64,000 nucleotides of DNA from the NCBI RefSeq assembly GCF_038396845.1, contig NZ_CP151587.1, positions 1,896,001 through 1,960,000 on the forward strand, read 5' to 3'. Position 1 is the stretch's first letter, and every line of letters starts with the position of its first letter. Position numbers and translations under genes: made by a program. The notes under the pieces were generated by a model, which was given only the letters and a program-made list of their open reading frames with translations, was not told the DNA's origin and searched no databases. Shown here piece after piece: positions 9,157 to 18,210 of the stretch. The DNA comes from Gymnodinialimonas sp. 57CJ19. GTDB lineage: Bacteria > Pseudomonadota > Alphaproteobacteria > Rhodobacterales > Rhodobacteraceae.

Positions 9157-9671
9157 GGCATTGGACGTGCTGGGCGACACCCGGGGCGTGGCAAGGTCGA
9201 AGTGCCGCCGATTGACGCCCCGGTAAGCCGTCAGAATTTGACCAGACGGCTCGATTGAATGCGGAGTTCTCCAGCCTTGAAAGAAGGTTAATGACGAGTG
9301 AGGTCCAAGGCTGAGTAGCCGGGCCGCCATCGCCTACGTTACTGCAACTACTGCATGGCCCGTCGCAGCGCCCATTTTCAACATTTTGCTGATCGGGCTC
9401 TGGACGGTTGCGTTGGGCACGGTACTTGCCTCGAAGGCCATCCATCCTTGAGGTGCAAAACAGAAACGATGATCCTTGCGTCGTCGGTATGCTTGGGCCG
9501 CATATCGGCCATTCCAGCGGGGCATTTGCTTGCCTGCGTCCCGGCCTATATCCAACACAGACGGTAGTTCCCACGATGGCGTCGTGGGCATTTGCCTTTA
9601 CTCACACATCCTGAACGCCCGGATTTGAACAGCCATTCTCAGTGGCTGTTTTGATGCTTGGAGGTTCTACG
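9157..9671. other. 515-bp region without a recognisable gene
   Basis: Short open frames occur on both strands but none has a ribosome site, a family motif or convincing codon use. The only structure I see is the hairpin at 9628-9650 just before the transporter gene. It may contain the transporter promoter. Confidence 0.5.
9628..9650 (+). promoter_or_regulatory. 8-bp hairpin directly before the transporter ribosome site
   Basis: AACAGCCA (9628-9635) and TGGCTGTT (9643-9650) form a perfect 8-bp stem with a 7-base loop, followed by TT. The GGAGG ribosome site of the DMT transporter lies only 9 bases downstream (9660-9664). It could be the end of an upstream transcript or a leader element that affects translation. 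Confidence 0.4.
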
Positions 9672-10625
9672 ATGATGTATGATGCAAACCCACGTTCCGG
9701 TGCACCGTTCGCAGGTCTTCAGGCCAATGCCGGAATGCTCTTCATGATCGGTGCGATGCTTCTGCTTCCGGTTGGTGACACATTCGCCAAACTCCTAAGC
9801 GAAACACTGTCGCCCGTCGGCGTGACCATGTGCCGGGTTCTGGCACAGGCTGCGTTTCTTGTGCCAGTGGCCTATCTGCTTCGCCACCGCCTGAAGGGCG
9901 CGATGTTTTCGCCCATTATTGCGGTGTCGGGTCTTTTGCTCATCATCTCGCTGACCAGCCTGATCTCCGCCTTCGCCGCCATGCCCATCGCCACGGCCAT
10001 CGCGATCTTCTTCGTGGAGCCGTTGATCCTGACGGTTCTGGCCGGCGTATTGTTGGGTGAAACAGCAGGTCCGCGCAGATTGATAGCCGTCGGGGTCGGC
10101 CTGATCGGTGCGATGATCGTGATCCGCCCGGGGTTCTCGGACTACGGGTGGGCGACGGCCTTGCCTCTGATCTCTGCTTTTGCCTACGCCCTGAACATGG
10201 TCGTCCTGAAGGTTGCAACCGTCACACGTTCGGGCCTGACGGTTCAATGCGGCTCGACGGTCTATGCATCTTTGGGACTGGTCGTTTTGGCGGTGGTATG
10301 GGGCAAAATGGGTGGCATGGATCTTGTTCCACAATGGGGCGACACCACGACCATGTTCTACATCATCGGTGCAGGTGGGGCGGCGGCGATCAGTTTCGTG
10401 ATGATTGCGGAAGCCTACCGCTCGGCGGATGCCACGGCACTGGCCCCGTTCCAGTATCTTGAGATCATTATGGCGACGGCCCTGGGCTTCCTCATCTTCG
10501 GTGATTTCCCGGATATGCTGACATGGGTGGGTATCGCGATTATCCTTGGGTCTGGCATCTACGTCTTCCACCGGGAAGGGCGGTCAGACACCGCCGCTCC
10601 GCGTCGGAAGCGTGCCAGTCGGTGA
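9672..10625 (+). CDS. DMT superfamily (EamA) transporter
   Basis: This 317-residue protein has about ten hydrophobic segments in two EamA repeats. The first is around DTFAKLLSETLSPVGVTMCR and the second around ISAFAYALNMVVLKVATVTR, as in inner-membrane metabolite exporters and importers of the DMT family. I start it at 9672 because GGAGG at 9660-9664 has a 7-base spacing to it; an earlier ATG at 9642 would lie inside a hairpin. It is separated from the catabolic operon by about 515 bp but points the same way. It may move a substrate or by-product of that pathway. Substrate cannot be predicted for this family. Confidence 0.85.
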   Translation: MMYDANPRSGAPFAGLQANAGMLFMIGAMLLLPVGDTFAKLLSETLSPVGVTMCRVLAQAAFLVPVAYLLRHRLKGAMFSPIIAVSGLLLIISLTSLISAFAAMPIATAIAIFFVEPLILTVLAGVLLGETAGPRRLIAVGVGLIGAMIVIRPGFSDYGWATALPLISAFAYALNMVVLKVATVTRSGLTVQCGSTVYASLGLVVLAVVWGKMGGMDLVPQWGDTTTMFYIIGAGGAAAISFVMIAEAYRSADATALAPFQYLEIIMATALGFLIFGDFPDMLTWVGIAIILGSGIYVFHREGRSDTAAPRRKRASR

Positions 10626-10884
10626 TTTATCCCCGCCGGTTCCAGCGGCCCTATGGGGGAGGTTGTATCCCGGCCAGTGCGGCGCTGCTTATCGCGGTGC
10701 AAGGCCGCGAAAGCAATCCACCGGTGCGGCGGCCGGAGCCAACGTCGTGATGCTGACCGGACCGTGATCCCCCAAGCCTTCGGCGAGAAACAATTGGACA
10801 GCCGCAATCGCTTGTATGGGGTTCCTTTTTGGCTTCGCACTAGGGCACATTCTGTAGGACCTAGGAGAAGGACGCCGAAAGCGA

Positions 10885-12531
10885 ATGTTTGACCGAACGG
10901 GCCTATATGTGCTGCCTCTGTTTCTGGGACTGTTGTTCTTCGCAGCCTCATTGACGCCGACGCTCATCCCTCGAAGCTGGCTGGTGCAGGGTGCCTTGGG
11001 TGGCATTGTCATGGGCATCGGCTACCTGATGGGGCGGTCCATGATAACGCTTTGGCGGTTGCTTGATCTGCCCGAGTCTACGGGGAAGCCGGTTTTGATC
11101 GCGCGTATCGTGGTCGGCGTACCTGTCACGATTATCTTCGTTTTGTGCCTGCTACAGGCCCGCGACTGGCAGAATGGCATCCGCGCCCGTATGGATATGG
11201 ACCTCGTGGACAGCACCCATACCGTGCAGATGATGTCGCTGGCTGTGGCCGTGTTCGCGCTGCTCGTCTTGATCAGCTACGGCTTGAAATGGCTCTTCGA
11301 CCGGGTTCGGTTCAGGCTCTATCGCTACATGCCCGCCCGTACGGCAAACGTCGCCGGACTTATGCTGACGGTGCTTCTCGTCGTGATCGTGACCCGCGAT
11401 GGCCTGCTGGACCGTGTGATTAATGCGCTCGATAACTCGGTCACCCTTGCCCAGAACCTTTTCGATACAGCACCCCCGATCCCGGAAGGCACTGTCACCG
11501 GGGGCGAAGCATCCCTGGTGGATTGGGGGGCTTTGGGGCAACCGGGGCGCGACTTCGTGCTGAACGGACCAGATGCAGAGGATATCGCAGCCCTCACCGG
11601 ACGCGACGCAATGGATCCGATCCGCGTTTACGTCGGCCGCGCGCAGGCCGACACGCCGCAGGAACGGGCAGACATCGCCTTGGCAGAGTTGCAACGCCAA
11701 GGTGGGTTTGATCGAGAGGTCATGGTGATTGCCCTGCCACCCGGGACCGGATGGTTGGATCCCGGCGCGATGGACCCGGTGGATTACATGCACAATGGTG
11801 ACATCGCGACAGTCTCCGCCCAGTATTCCTACATGCAATCGCCGCTTGCTCTCATTCTGGAGACCCGGTCTGGCCTTGATCAGGCAGAGGCGCTTATCAG
11901 CACGATCCATACGTACTGGCGTGACTTACCCCAGGATGCTCGACCACGGCTCTACATCCATGGGCTCAGCCTTGGGGCGTGGTCGTCGATGCACGGTACC
12001 GATTTGTTTGCGCTGCTCGATGATCCTATTGACGGAGCGATGTGGGCCGGCCCGCCGTTTCCGTCGCTGATGTGGCAGGGGATTGTTGCTTCCCGGGAAC
12101 AGGGAAGCCCCTACATCGCCCCCAATCTGGGCGACGGTCGTCTGGTTCGGTTCGCATCCCATTATCAGGATGCAGGCGGAGCCGATGGCTGGGGTGATAT
12201 GCGGATCGTATTTCTGCAATACTTCAGCGATCCGATCGTGTTCTACGAGCCGGCATCGCTGTGGAGGGCACCCGCCTGGATGAACGAGCCGCCGGGGCCA
12301 GATGTATCACCTGATCTTCGGTTCATGCCGATCGTGACGCAGTTCCAACTGGCCGTCGATCTGGCCTTGGCCAACACAGCCCCCGCCGGTCATGGCCATG
12401 CCTACTATGGCCGCGACTATGTTGGACCATGGGTTGCGGTGACAGACCCCGCGAATTGGACGGATGCAGATACCGCGCGGCTTATGGCCCATTGTGATGC
12501 GGGATTTCAGGAAGGATGCGATCATGACTGA
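10885..12531 (+). CDS. Membrane-anchored alpha/beta-hydrolase (Abhydrolase_9 type)
   Basis: This 548-residue protein has an N-terminal membrane part with about four to five hydrophobic segments (residues 5-180) and a C-terminal hydrolase domain. The nucleophile elbow is H-G-L-S-L-G around residues 359-364, with Ser 362. The two parts match the families I know as Abhydrolase_9_N and Abhydrolase_9 (PF15420 and PF10081), whose substrate is unknown. The ATG follows GGAGAAGGACG at 10863-10873 and then 11 bases. The last codons overlap the start of the following membrane-protein gene by 8 bp, so the two are translationally coupled. Confidence 0.82.
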   Translation: MFDRTGLYVLPLFLGLLFFAASLTPTLIPRSWLVQGALGGIVMGIGYLMGRSMITLWRLLDLPESTGKPVLIARIVVGVPVTIIFVLCLLQARDWQNGIRARMDMDLVDSTHTVQMMSLAVAVFALLVLISYGLKWLFDRVRFRLYRYMPARTANVAGLMLTVLLVVIVTRDGLLDRVINALDNSVTLAQNLFDTAPPIPEGTVTGGEASLVDWGALGQPGRDFVLNGPDAEDIAALTGRDAMDPIRVYVGRAQADTPQERADIALAELQRQGGFDREVMVIALPPGTGWLDPGAMDPVDYMHNGDIATVSAQYSYMQSPLALILETRSGLDQAEALISTIHTYWRDLPQDARPRLYIHGLSLGAWSSMHGTDLFALLDDPIDGAMWAGPPFPSLMWQGIVASREQGSPYIAPNLGDGRLVRFASHYQDAGGADGWGDMRIVFLQYFSDPIVFYEPASLWRAPAWMNEPPGPDVSPDLRFMPIVTQFQLAVDLALANTAPAGHGHAYYGRDYVGPWVAVTDPANWTDADTARLMAHCDAGFQEGCDHD

Positions 12532-13033
12532 CCCGACCGCCACAAAAATCGGCGCGCGCATCGCCCGGATTGAGCATAATGCCCACGGCGTCATTTATGG
12601 CTCTATCACCGTGTTGGCGTTGCTGTTGGCGATGGGGCATTCCCACGATGGCCCGATCCAGACGGCGGGAATCCTGTTTGGCTCCATCTTTGCGATTGTT
12701 CTGGCTGAGACATTTGCCAAGATTTCCTCGGACGCGGTCGCGTCCCGTCGGGTTTTCGGTTGGGCCGAGGTGCGCCTCGGCTGGCAGCACAGCCGCCCCA
12801 CGCTGATCGCGGCCAACGTGCCGACGCTGTTGGTCGCGGGTGCTGCGACAGGGATCTACGGGTTTGATGTCGGCGTGGGTCTGGCAGAGGTTGCAGCCAT
12901 CGCAATGCTGTTCGTCTACGGCTATTCCATCGGCTTGGTGATCTACCAACGCGTGGTTCCCGGCCTGTTGCACGCGGCATTCACTGGCGGGATCGGGTCG
13001 GCATTGGCTGCGGTGAAATATCTCCTTCATTGA
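12524..13033 (+). CDS. Small polytopic membrane protein, unknown function
   Basis: This 169-residue protein has about four to five hydrophobic helices and a short charged N-terminus (TKIGARIARIEHNAHGVIYG). I recognise no family. The start at 12524 overlaps the end of the hydrolase gene (ATGACTGA) and follows a GGAAGGA ribosome site at 12511-12517. A longer frame from 12464 would overlap the hydrolase gene by a further 60 bp without support. The overlap argues for a partner role with the membrane hydrolase. Confidence 0.75.
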   Translation: MTDPTATKIGARIARIEHNAHGVIYGSITVLALLLAMGHSHDGPIQTAGILFGSIFAIVLAETFAKISSDAVASRRVFGWAEVRLGWQHSRPTLIAANVPTLLVAGAATGIYGFDVGVGLAEVAAIAMLFVYGYSIGLVIYQRVVPGLLHAAFTGGIGSALAAVKYLLH

Positions 13034-13407
13034 ACGACCGACCATGGCAACGGACCGTAACCCTCAGCGCCCTGCACCCGTCAGCGTATCGGCCAAATCG
13101 CTGAAGTGGGGGCCATCGCCTCAGGTGCGGGCATCAGACACCGAGCTATGGGGGCGGAATACTCCCGACGGGTCGGCGCAGAGCCACCGGCGAAGTTCAA
13201 ACTAACGGACCACCACCTGTCGCCTGCGCGTGGTCTGCGAGAGCATTTTCGAGCTTCTGAATGGCATGACTACGGGTCGCAAAATATTGGCGGCTTACCG
13301 GGATCGAGGCTTTCATGGACCAGATATCCACAAGCACTCTTGCGAAGGCGGGGTCACCTGTGAAGGCGTTGTCCAAGCAATTGATCGCAATGCCAATGTT
13401 AGAATGA
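13034..13407. other. 374-bp region without a recognisable gene
   Basis: It lies between the membrane-protein gene and the tRNA. Weak open frames are present on both strands (one reverse frame of about 60 codons ends at 13197) but none has a ribosome site or a motif I know. It is downstream of the tRNA 3' end. No integrase fragment or direct repeat of the tRNA end was seen. Confidence 0.5.
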
Positions 13408-13495
13408 TGGTGCGGGCGGCGGGACTCGAACCCGCACGGGCACAAGGCCCAACAGATTTTAAGTCTGGTATGTCTACCAATTCCATCACGCCCGC
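13408..13495 (-). tRNA. tRNA-Leu (anticodon UAA)
   Basis: On the reverse strand the 7-bp acceptor stem GCGGGCG (from 13495) pairs with CGCCCGC (ending at 13412), followed by A and an encoded CCA (13408-13410). The anticodon loop reads CUUAAAA inside an AGA/UCU stem, giving UAA. A long variable arm typical of leucine tRNAs follows (UUGGGCCUUGUGCCCG), then a GUUCGAG T-loop. Length is 88 nt including CCA. Confidence 0.93.
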
Positions 13496-13557
13496 AGCAG
13501 CCATAGCCCTACCGATGTGTTGAGAGGATGACAATGCAGGAGCGTCAGCAAAAGGTG

Positions 13558-13590
13558 CTACGCGCCCTAGATTGGGGATAGGGCGCGTAG
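13558..13590 (-). terminator. Long hairpin between apt and tRNA-Leu, candidate terminator
   Basis: CTACGCGCCCTA (13558-13569) pairs perfectly with TAGGGCGCGTAG (13579-13590) around a 9-base loop. Read on the reverse strand it is followed by CACCTTTT, so it may end the apt transcript before the tRNA gene. The T run is weak and a processing signal is also possible. Confidence 0.5.
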
Positions 13591-13708
13591 ACTTTGCAAT
13601 TTACTCGATTACTGATCCGCCACGTACTCAGCGGAACACCTTTATGGTACGAGATGCTTAACCTAAGGTTAAAACGGAATTGATAATCGTCCTGTCAGAA
13701 TATTTTTT

Positions 13709-14248
13709 TTACAGTCCCTCATAGGCGCAGATCGCGTGGACCGGGACACCCATCGCCTCCAGTTTGGCGCGTCCGCCCAGGTCGGGCAGGTCGATCACGA
13801 AAGCGCAGCCAATGACCTCGGCCCCGAGTCGCTCGATCAGCTTTATACCCGCCTCAGCCGTGCCGCCGGTGGCCAAAAGATCATCCACAATCAAGACCTT
13901 ATCGCCCGCTTGCACGGCGTCATCATGGATCTCCACAATCGCTTCGCCATATTCCAACTTATAAGCCTGCTCGATCGTGGCGGCGGGCAGTTTGCCTTCC
14001 TTGCGCACCGGAATGAAGCCTTTGGACAGCTGATGTGCAACGGCGCCGCCAAGGATAAATCCCCGCGCCTCCAGCCCTGCCACGGCGTCAATGGTCTCGC
14101 CCACGTAGGGCGATAACAGCTGATCCACGGCCAAACGGAACCCGCGAGGGTCTTGGAACAGGGTTGTGACGTCCCGAAACAGAATCCCCTCGTGGGGGAA
14201 GTCGGGGATTGTGCGGATGTAGTCGCGCACGGTTTTCTGGGCGTTCAT
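13709..14248 (-). CDS. apt: Adenine phosphoribosyltransferase
   Basis: This 179-residue cytoplasmic salvage enzyme makes AMP from adenine and PRPP. The PRPP-binding motif [13 protein letters not shown] lies at residues 118-130, and [10 protein letters not shown] (58-67) and VRKEGKLP (81-88) are as in the family. Length is normal. It is the last of a reverse-strand set starting with a GNAT and a DUF2927 gene; the gap to the DUF2927 gene is 16 bp. mtnP, about 4 kb away, releases the adenine that this enzyme recycles. Confidence 0.96.
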   Translation of the reverse strand: MNAQKTVRDYIRTIPDFPHEGILFRDVTTLFQDPRGFRLAVDQLLSPYVGETIDAVAGLEARGFILGGAVAHQLSKGFIPVRKEGKLPAATIEQAYKLEYGEAIVEIHDDAVQAGDKVLIVDDLLATGGTAEAGIKLIERLGAEVIGCAFVIDLPDLGGRAKLEAMGVPVHAICAYEGL

Positions 14249-14264
14249 AAAGGGGGCTCCGGCG

Positions 14265-14960
14265 TTAATTGGTGGTCGGCTCGGGGACGCCGGGGCGGGG
14301 GTAATGACGGCGCAGGGCGCTTGCGTCCTGGCCGCGCAGACGGGTCATGGAATTGCCGTTCTCGGCAAAAATGGACAATTCATAGGCGGGGGAGGCGATA
14401 TCGGTGACCAACCCCAGAGATTGCACCAGCTCCTCCAGAATGACCGATGCAATTTCCCGGCGGCGGATGTCTTGGCTGATGGCGATGGTGGAGGCCACGA
14501 TATCACCGCCCCGCGACCGGATCGCGACCCTGCCGATAGCGATGGAAGACCCATCGAGTTCCTCGACCCCGGTGCCGGTGATCGTGCCGCCTTGGGGCGT
14601 GTCGACAAGGTAGAAGGGAACGTCCATTTCACCCTCATAGACGCGCTCTAGAAAAAGGTGGGCGCCTGCGCCGTTGATCTCGGCAATGGCGGCGTCAATG
14701 GCGGCGTCAACGATATCGAAACGGTAATCCTGGAAGCTTTCAGCGGTGCTGGCGATGCCCACTCGCAGGGCAAGGCGGCGCTCTTCGGGCCAATAAATCA
14801 GGGGCTTGTTGCATTCACCGCCGGGACGGGCGGCACAGGCCACAAGGCGATAGAAGGCCTCGTCCGAGATCCGGTCGGGCACGGCAATGAACTCCTGCGC
14901 AAAGGCTGCACGGGGAACCGAAAGGCTGATGAGCAGAAGAAAAAGCAAGGCACGCCACAT
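14265..14960 (-). CDS. DUF2927 secreted protein
   Basis: The 231-residue protein has a clear signal peptide ([21 protein letters not shown], cleavage after AFA near residue 21) and so is periplasmic or outer-membrane associated. The mature part matches the alphaproteobacterial DUF2927 family as I know it, with its [14 protein letters not shown] segment resembling a degenerate metalloprotease helix. Two cysteines (CAARPGGEC) may form a disulfide. The ATG at 14960 puts the signal peptide at the N-terminus; a longer frame to 15038 would bury it. It lies between GNAT and apt genes on the same strand. Function unknown. Confidence 0.8.
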   Translation of the reverse strand: MWRALLFLLLISLSVPRAAFAQEFIAVPDRISDEAFYRLVACAARPGGECNKPLIYWPEERRLALRVGIASTAESFQDYRFDIVDAAIDAAIAEINGAGAHLFLERVYEGEMDVPFYLVDTPQGGTITGTGVEELDGSSIAIGRVAIRSRGGDIVASTIAISQDIRRREIASVILEELVQSLGLVTDIASPAYELSIFAENGNSMTRLRGQDASALRRHYPRPGVPEPTTN

Positions 14961-15063
14961 GGCGAAGTGATGGCAAGGGGCGGGGCAGGGATCAAGCGCA
15001 GGGCTGCGCTTTGGCACAGACCTGTTGCGCGGGCGCATGGTTTTGCGCAGGGGCTAGACGACC

Positions 15064-15540
15064 CTATAGGCCCCAGCGGGTGACATTGCCGGTAACGTTT
15101 TCCCACTGGCCAAGGCCCAAAACCCGCGCGGGGTTGGTGGGGGGGGGCATGGTGACGCCATGAAGCGGCGTGAAGCCGAACTTTTTATAATAGGGCGCGT
15201 CGCCAACCAGCAGGATACGATCACAGCCAATGGTGTGGGCGGCATTCAAGCTGGCGTTCATCAATAAACCACCGAGCCCTTCGCCCTGACGTGTCGGGTG
15301 GACGGCGATGGGGCCGAGGAGCAGAGCGTCCGAGGCCCCCACATGCACGGGCCAGAAGCGGATGGCCCCGGCCACAATGCGGAGGTCATCCCGGGCCACA
15401 AGGCAGAGCTCGGCCACCGGTGACACGCCTTCGCGCAGACGGTAGCTCGAGAGCGCCTCTCGACCCGGCGCAAAGCAGGTATCGTAGAGCGCCTCGACCT
15501 CGGCGCGGTCGTCTGCCGTTTCTTGGGAAAGCGTATACAT
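15064..15540 (-). CDS. GNAT family N-acetyltransferase (YhbS-like)
   Basis: The 158-residue protein has the acetyl-CoA pyrophosphate loop TRQGEGLGGLLM preceded by the beta-4 strand LLLGPIAVHP, and the late YYKKFGFTPL signature of the YhbS-like GNAT group. It transfers an acetyl group from acetyl-CoA to an amine that cannot be named. The start at 15540 (MYTLSQETADD) is preferred; the longer frame adds 24 residues without homology. It is divergent from the flavin reductase gene. Confidence 0.85.
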   Translation of the reverse strand: MYTLSQETADDRAEVEALYDTCFAPGREALSSYRLREGVSPVAELCLVARDDLRIVAGAIRFWPVHVGASDALLLGPIAVHPTRQGEGLGGLLMNASLNAAHTIGCDRILLVGDAPYYKKFGFTPLHGVTMPPPTNPARVLGLGQWENVTGNVTRWGL

Positions 15541-15636
15541 GCTCGGCCCGGTTCTCCTCCCTTTGAACTCTGGCGTCTCGCCTAACACGGGGGTAGGCCT
15601 TTGCCAAACCAACGCAATTCATGGGATGCGCCCGAG

Positions 15637-16245
15637 ATGTTCTATCGTCCAGAAAACGGCCACGGCCTGCCACACAACCCGTTCAACGCCATCGTCTCTC
15701 CGCGTCCGATTGGGTGGATTTCAACGCGAGGGGCAGGCGGGGCAGAGAACCTGGCGCCCTATTCGTTCTTCAATGCGGTGGCCTATGAGCCGCCGCAGGT
15801 CATGTTTGCATCGACTTCGGCGAAGGAGGACCGAGGCGACACGAAGGATAGCGTGGCGAACATTCGGGAGACGGGGGTCTTCTGCGTGAACATTGTGGAA
15901 TTTGGCGCTCGTGACGCGATGAACGAGACGTCCGGGCCGTGGGCGAAGGAGGAGGATGAGTTCTCGAAGGCGGGGGTGGAACGAGCGGATTGCACAGAGA
16001 TCGCCTGTTCCCGCGTCGCGTCGGCCCCCGCGAACCTGGAGTGCCGGGTGAGGCAAATCGTAAAGCTGGAAGGCGCCAATAACTTCGCCGTTTTCGGGGA
16101 GGTCGTGGGGGTGCACATCCGAGAGGATTGTTTGGTGGACGGGATATTCGACGTGACCCGGTTCAACCCCTTGGCCCGCATGGGATACCGAGATTACGCG
16201 GTGGTCCGAGACGTGTTTGCCCTGAAACGGCCTGGTGAGGCCTGA
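15637..16245 (+). CDS. Flavin reductase-like / FMN-binding split-barrel protein
   Basis: This 202-residue protein starts MFYRPENGHGLPHNPFNAIVSPRPIGWIS, the typical beginning of the flavin-reductase-like domain (PF01613). It has APYSFFNAVAYEPPQVMF next, the FMN-binding part of the split barrel. Such proteins bind FMN and often reduce flavin for a partner oxygenase; no partner gene is adjacent. I choose the ATG at 15637 because the upstream in-frame start at 15601 would be a TTG. Confidence 0.85.
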   Translation: MFYRPENGHGLPHNPFNAIVSPRPIGWISTRGAGGAENLAPYSFFNAVAYEPPQVMFASTSAKEDRGDTKDSVANIRETGVFCVNIVEFGARDAMNETSGPWAKEEDEFSKAGVERADCTEIACSRVASAPANLECRVRQIVKLEGANNFAVFGEVVGVHIREDCLVDGIFDVTRFNPLARMGYRDYAVVRDVFALKRPGEA

Positions 16246-16282
16246 GCCGGGCAAGGGGGCGCTTGGGGCTGACCGACCCTCC

Positions 16283-16310
16283 GGGGGGAGGTGTATTTGC
16301 CAAGATGAAG
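16283..16310 (+). repeat. Dispersed intergenic repeat, copy 1
   Basis: GGAGGTGTATTTGCCAAGAT plus GAA at 16287-16309 is identical over 23 bases to 36866-36888, and is preceded by a C/G-rich CCGGGG run. Related forms occur at 52731-52755 and, inverted, at 60797-60818. All four copies lie between genes. Confidence 0.75.
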
Positions 16311-16380
16311 GAGGGAGCCCCTCGCCGGCGCCGATCATGGGCGCGGCGAGGAGGCTTTGGCCGAGGAGCCGTTTGAGGCG

Positions 16381-18003
16381 TTAGTGATCGCCGAGGATGC
16401 CGGTGCGAACGGAGTAATCGGTGGCGATTTCGTAGTCGGGATCATCGTCGCTATCGACCACGAGGTGGCCCGCTTTGGTGAGCAGGGCGTGGCAATCGCG
16501 CGTCAGATGGCGCAGTTCGATTTTTTTACCGGCGCTCTCGTATTGGCCGGCCAGCTTCTCGATCGCTTGCAGGGCGGATTGGTCGGCCACTCGGCTATCG
16601 GCGAAGTCGACGACCACGCGGGAGGGATCGGTTTCAGGGTGGAAAAGTTCACCGAAGCCCGCAGCGGAGCCGAAGAAGAGCGGGCCTTTGACTTGGTAGA
16701 CGCGGGCGCCTTCCGGTGTCTCATACGTAGTGGCGCGGATGCGGGTGGCGTTTTGCCATGCATAGGCGAGGGCCGAGACGATGACCCCTACCACAACGGC
16801 GGTTGCAAGGTCTGTGGCGACCGTGACGACCGTAACGAGGATGATGACGAAGGCATCGGTCAGGGGCACTTTGAACAGGATCTTCAGGGAGTTCCAAGCG
16901 AAGGTGCCGATCACCACCATGAACATCACACCCACCAGCGCCGCCAAGGGGATTTGTTCGATCAGGCTGGAGCCGAAGAGGATGAACGACAGAAGGAATA
17001 ATGCCGCAGCGATGCCTGCCACCCGGGTGCGCGCCCCGGATTTCACGTTGATCATGGATTGCCCGATCATGGCGCAGCCGCCCATGCCGCCGAAGAAGCC
17101 GGTTACTGTGTTGGCCACGCCTTGGGCCACGCATTCCTGGCTGGCGCCGCCTTTTTCGCCGGTGATTTCGCCGACGAGGTTCAGGGTCAGCAGGCTTTCG
17201 ATCAGGCCAATGGCCGAAAGGATCAGTGCGTAGGGAAGGATGACCTGGAATGTCTCCCAAGTGAGAGGGACGCTGGGGATATGGAACCGGGGCAGGCCGC
17301 CTTCGATCGAGGCGAGGTCACCCACGCGCGGCACGTCGATGCCAAAGATCAGCACGATGGCAGCGGTGATGCCGATCCCGGCCAAAGGCGCGGGGATGGC
17401 GTTGGTGATTTTTGGCAGCACCCAGATGATGCCCATGGTCAGCACGACAAGAACCAGCATCGTCGCCAATTCAACGCCTTGTAGCCATTCGCCCGACGCC
17501 ATGCCGTGGCCCGAGGCCTCGGCCGAGCCGGGGACTTGGAATTGGCCCAATTGCGCCAGGAAAATAACGATTGCCAGCCCGTTCACGAAGCCGAGCATCA
17601 CTGGATGAGGCACGAGGCGGATGAATTTACCCCAGCGCAGCACGCCCACGGCGATCTGGATCAGGCCCATGAGCACCACGGTTGCCAGCAGATACTCCAA
17701 CCCGTGGGAGGCCACGAGGCTGACCATAACCACAGCCAAGGCGCCCGTTGCGCCCGAGATCATGCCGGGGCGACCACCAATAACGGCAGTGATGAGGCCC
17801 ACGATAAAGGCCGCGTAAAGGCCGACCAGAGGGTGGACATCGGCCACGAAGGCAAAGGCCACGGCCTCGGGCACCAGCGCGAGGGCGACGGTCAGGCCTG
17901 CGAGGATTTCGATCCGCATCCGGGCCGGGCCCCAGCCGTGTCCCATGTTGGACAGCTCGGGGGATAGACGGCTTTTGGCGGCAGCCAGGAGGATGCGGGG
18001 CAT
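16381..18003 (-). CDS. SulP family anion transporter with STAS domain
   Basis: The 540-residue protein has the SulP membrane core of 10-14 hydrophobic segments, with the family signature ALALVPEAVAFAFVADVHPL near residues 30-50 and a FFGGMGGCAMIGQS region. A C-terminal STAS domain covers about the last 110 residues (VVVDFADSRVADQSALQAIE). SulP proteins carry sulfate, bicarbonate or dicarboxylates across the inner membrane; the ion cannot be told, though bicarbonate or sulfate are common in marine bacteria. The ATG at 18003 follows an AAGAGG ribosome site. It is divergent from mtnP. Confidence 0.9.
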   Translation of the reverse strand: MPRILLAAAKSRLSPELSNMGHGWGPARMRIEILAGLTVALALVPEAVAFAFVADVHPLVGLYAAFIVGLITAVIGGRPGMISGATGALAVVMVSLVASHGLEYLLATVVLMGLIQIAVGVLRWGKFIRLVPHPVMLGFVNGLAIVIFLAQLGQFQVPGSAEASGHGMASGEWLQGVELATMLVLVVLTMGIIWVLPKITNAIPAPLAGIGITAAIVLIFGIDVPRVGDLASIEGGLPRFHIPSVPLTWETFQVILPYALILSAIGLIESLLTLNLVGEITGEKGGASQECVAQGVANTVTGFFGGMGGCAMIGQSMINVKSGARTRVAGIAAALFLLSFILFGSSLIEQIPLAALVGVMFMVVIGTFAWNSLKILFKVPLTDAFVIILVTVVTVATDLATAVVVGVIVSALAYAWQNATRIRATTYETPEGARVYQVKGPLFFGSAAGFGELFHPETDPSRVVVDFADSRVADQSALQAIEKLAGQYESAGKKIELRHLTRDCHALLTKAGHLVVDSDDDPDYEIATDYSVRTGILGDH

Positions 18004-18149
18004 AGGGTACCTCTTGCGGAACGGAATTTCGGGTGGCGGCGGAAGAAGCTCCGCGCTGTTGCGGCTCACCTACGCCTGCAAGGGGGGTAAGTCACGGGTT
18101 AGTTGCGAAGTGGTCCAAGGGGGCGTTGCGAAAACCCCACGGCTATCGC

Positions 18150-18165
18150 GCCCGTTGCAACGGGC
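18150..18165. promoter_or_regulatory. Perfect 16-base palindrome upstream of mtnP
   Basis: GCCCGTTGCAACGGGC is a perfect palindrome 45 bp before the mtnP start, within the 207-bp divergent region shared with the SulP gene. The symmetry without a loop suits a dimeric repressor site better than a terminator. No cognate regulator is identified. Confidence 0.4.
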
Positions 18166-18210
18166 AGGGCAGGATGCGACGCTATCCGAAACGGGGTTAA
18201 GGAGCGGTAA

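Noticed and set aside
9355..9614. Small forward frames in the gap before the transporter gene
   Set aside because: No ribosome site, no homology I can see, and neighbouring frames are equally open on both strands.
13197..13445. Reverse-strand frame overlapping the tRNA-Leu gene, as a possible integrase or phage remnant next to a tRNA
   Set aside because: No recombinase motif, no duplicated tRNA end and no foreign gene block; the start would lie inside the tRNA.
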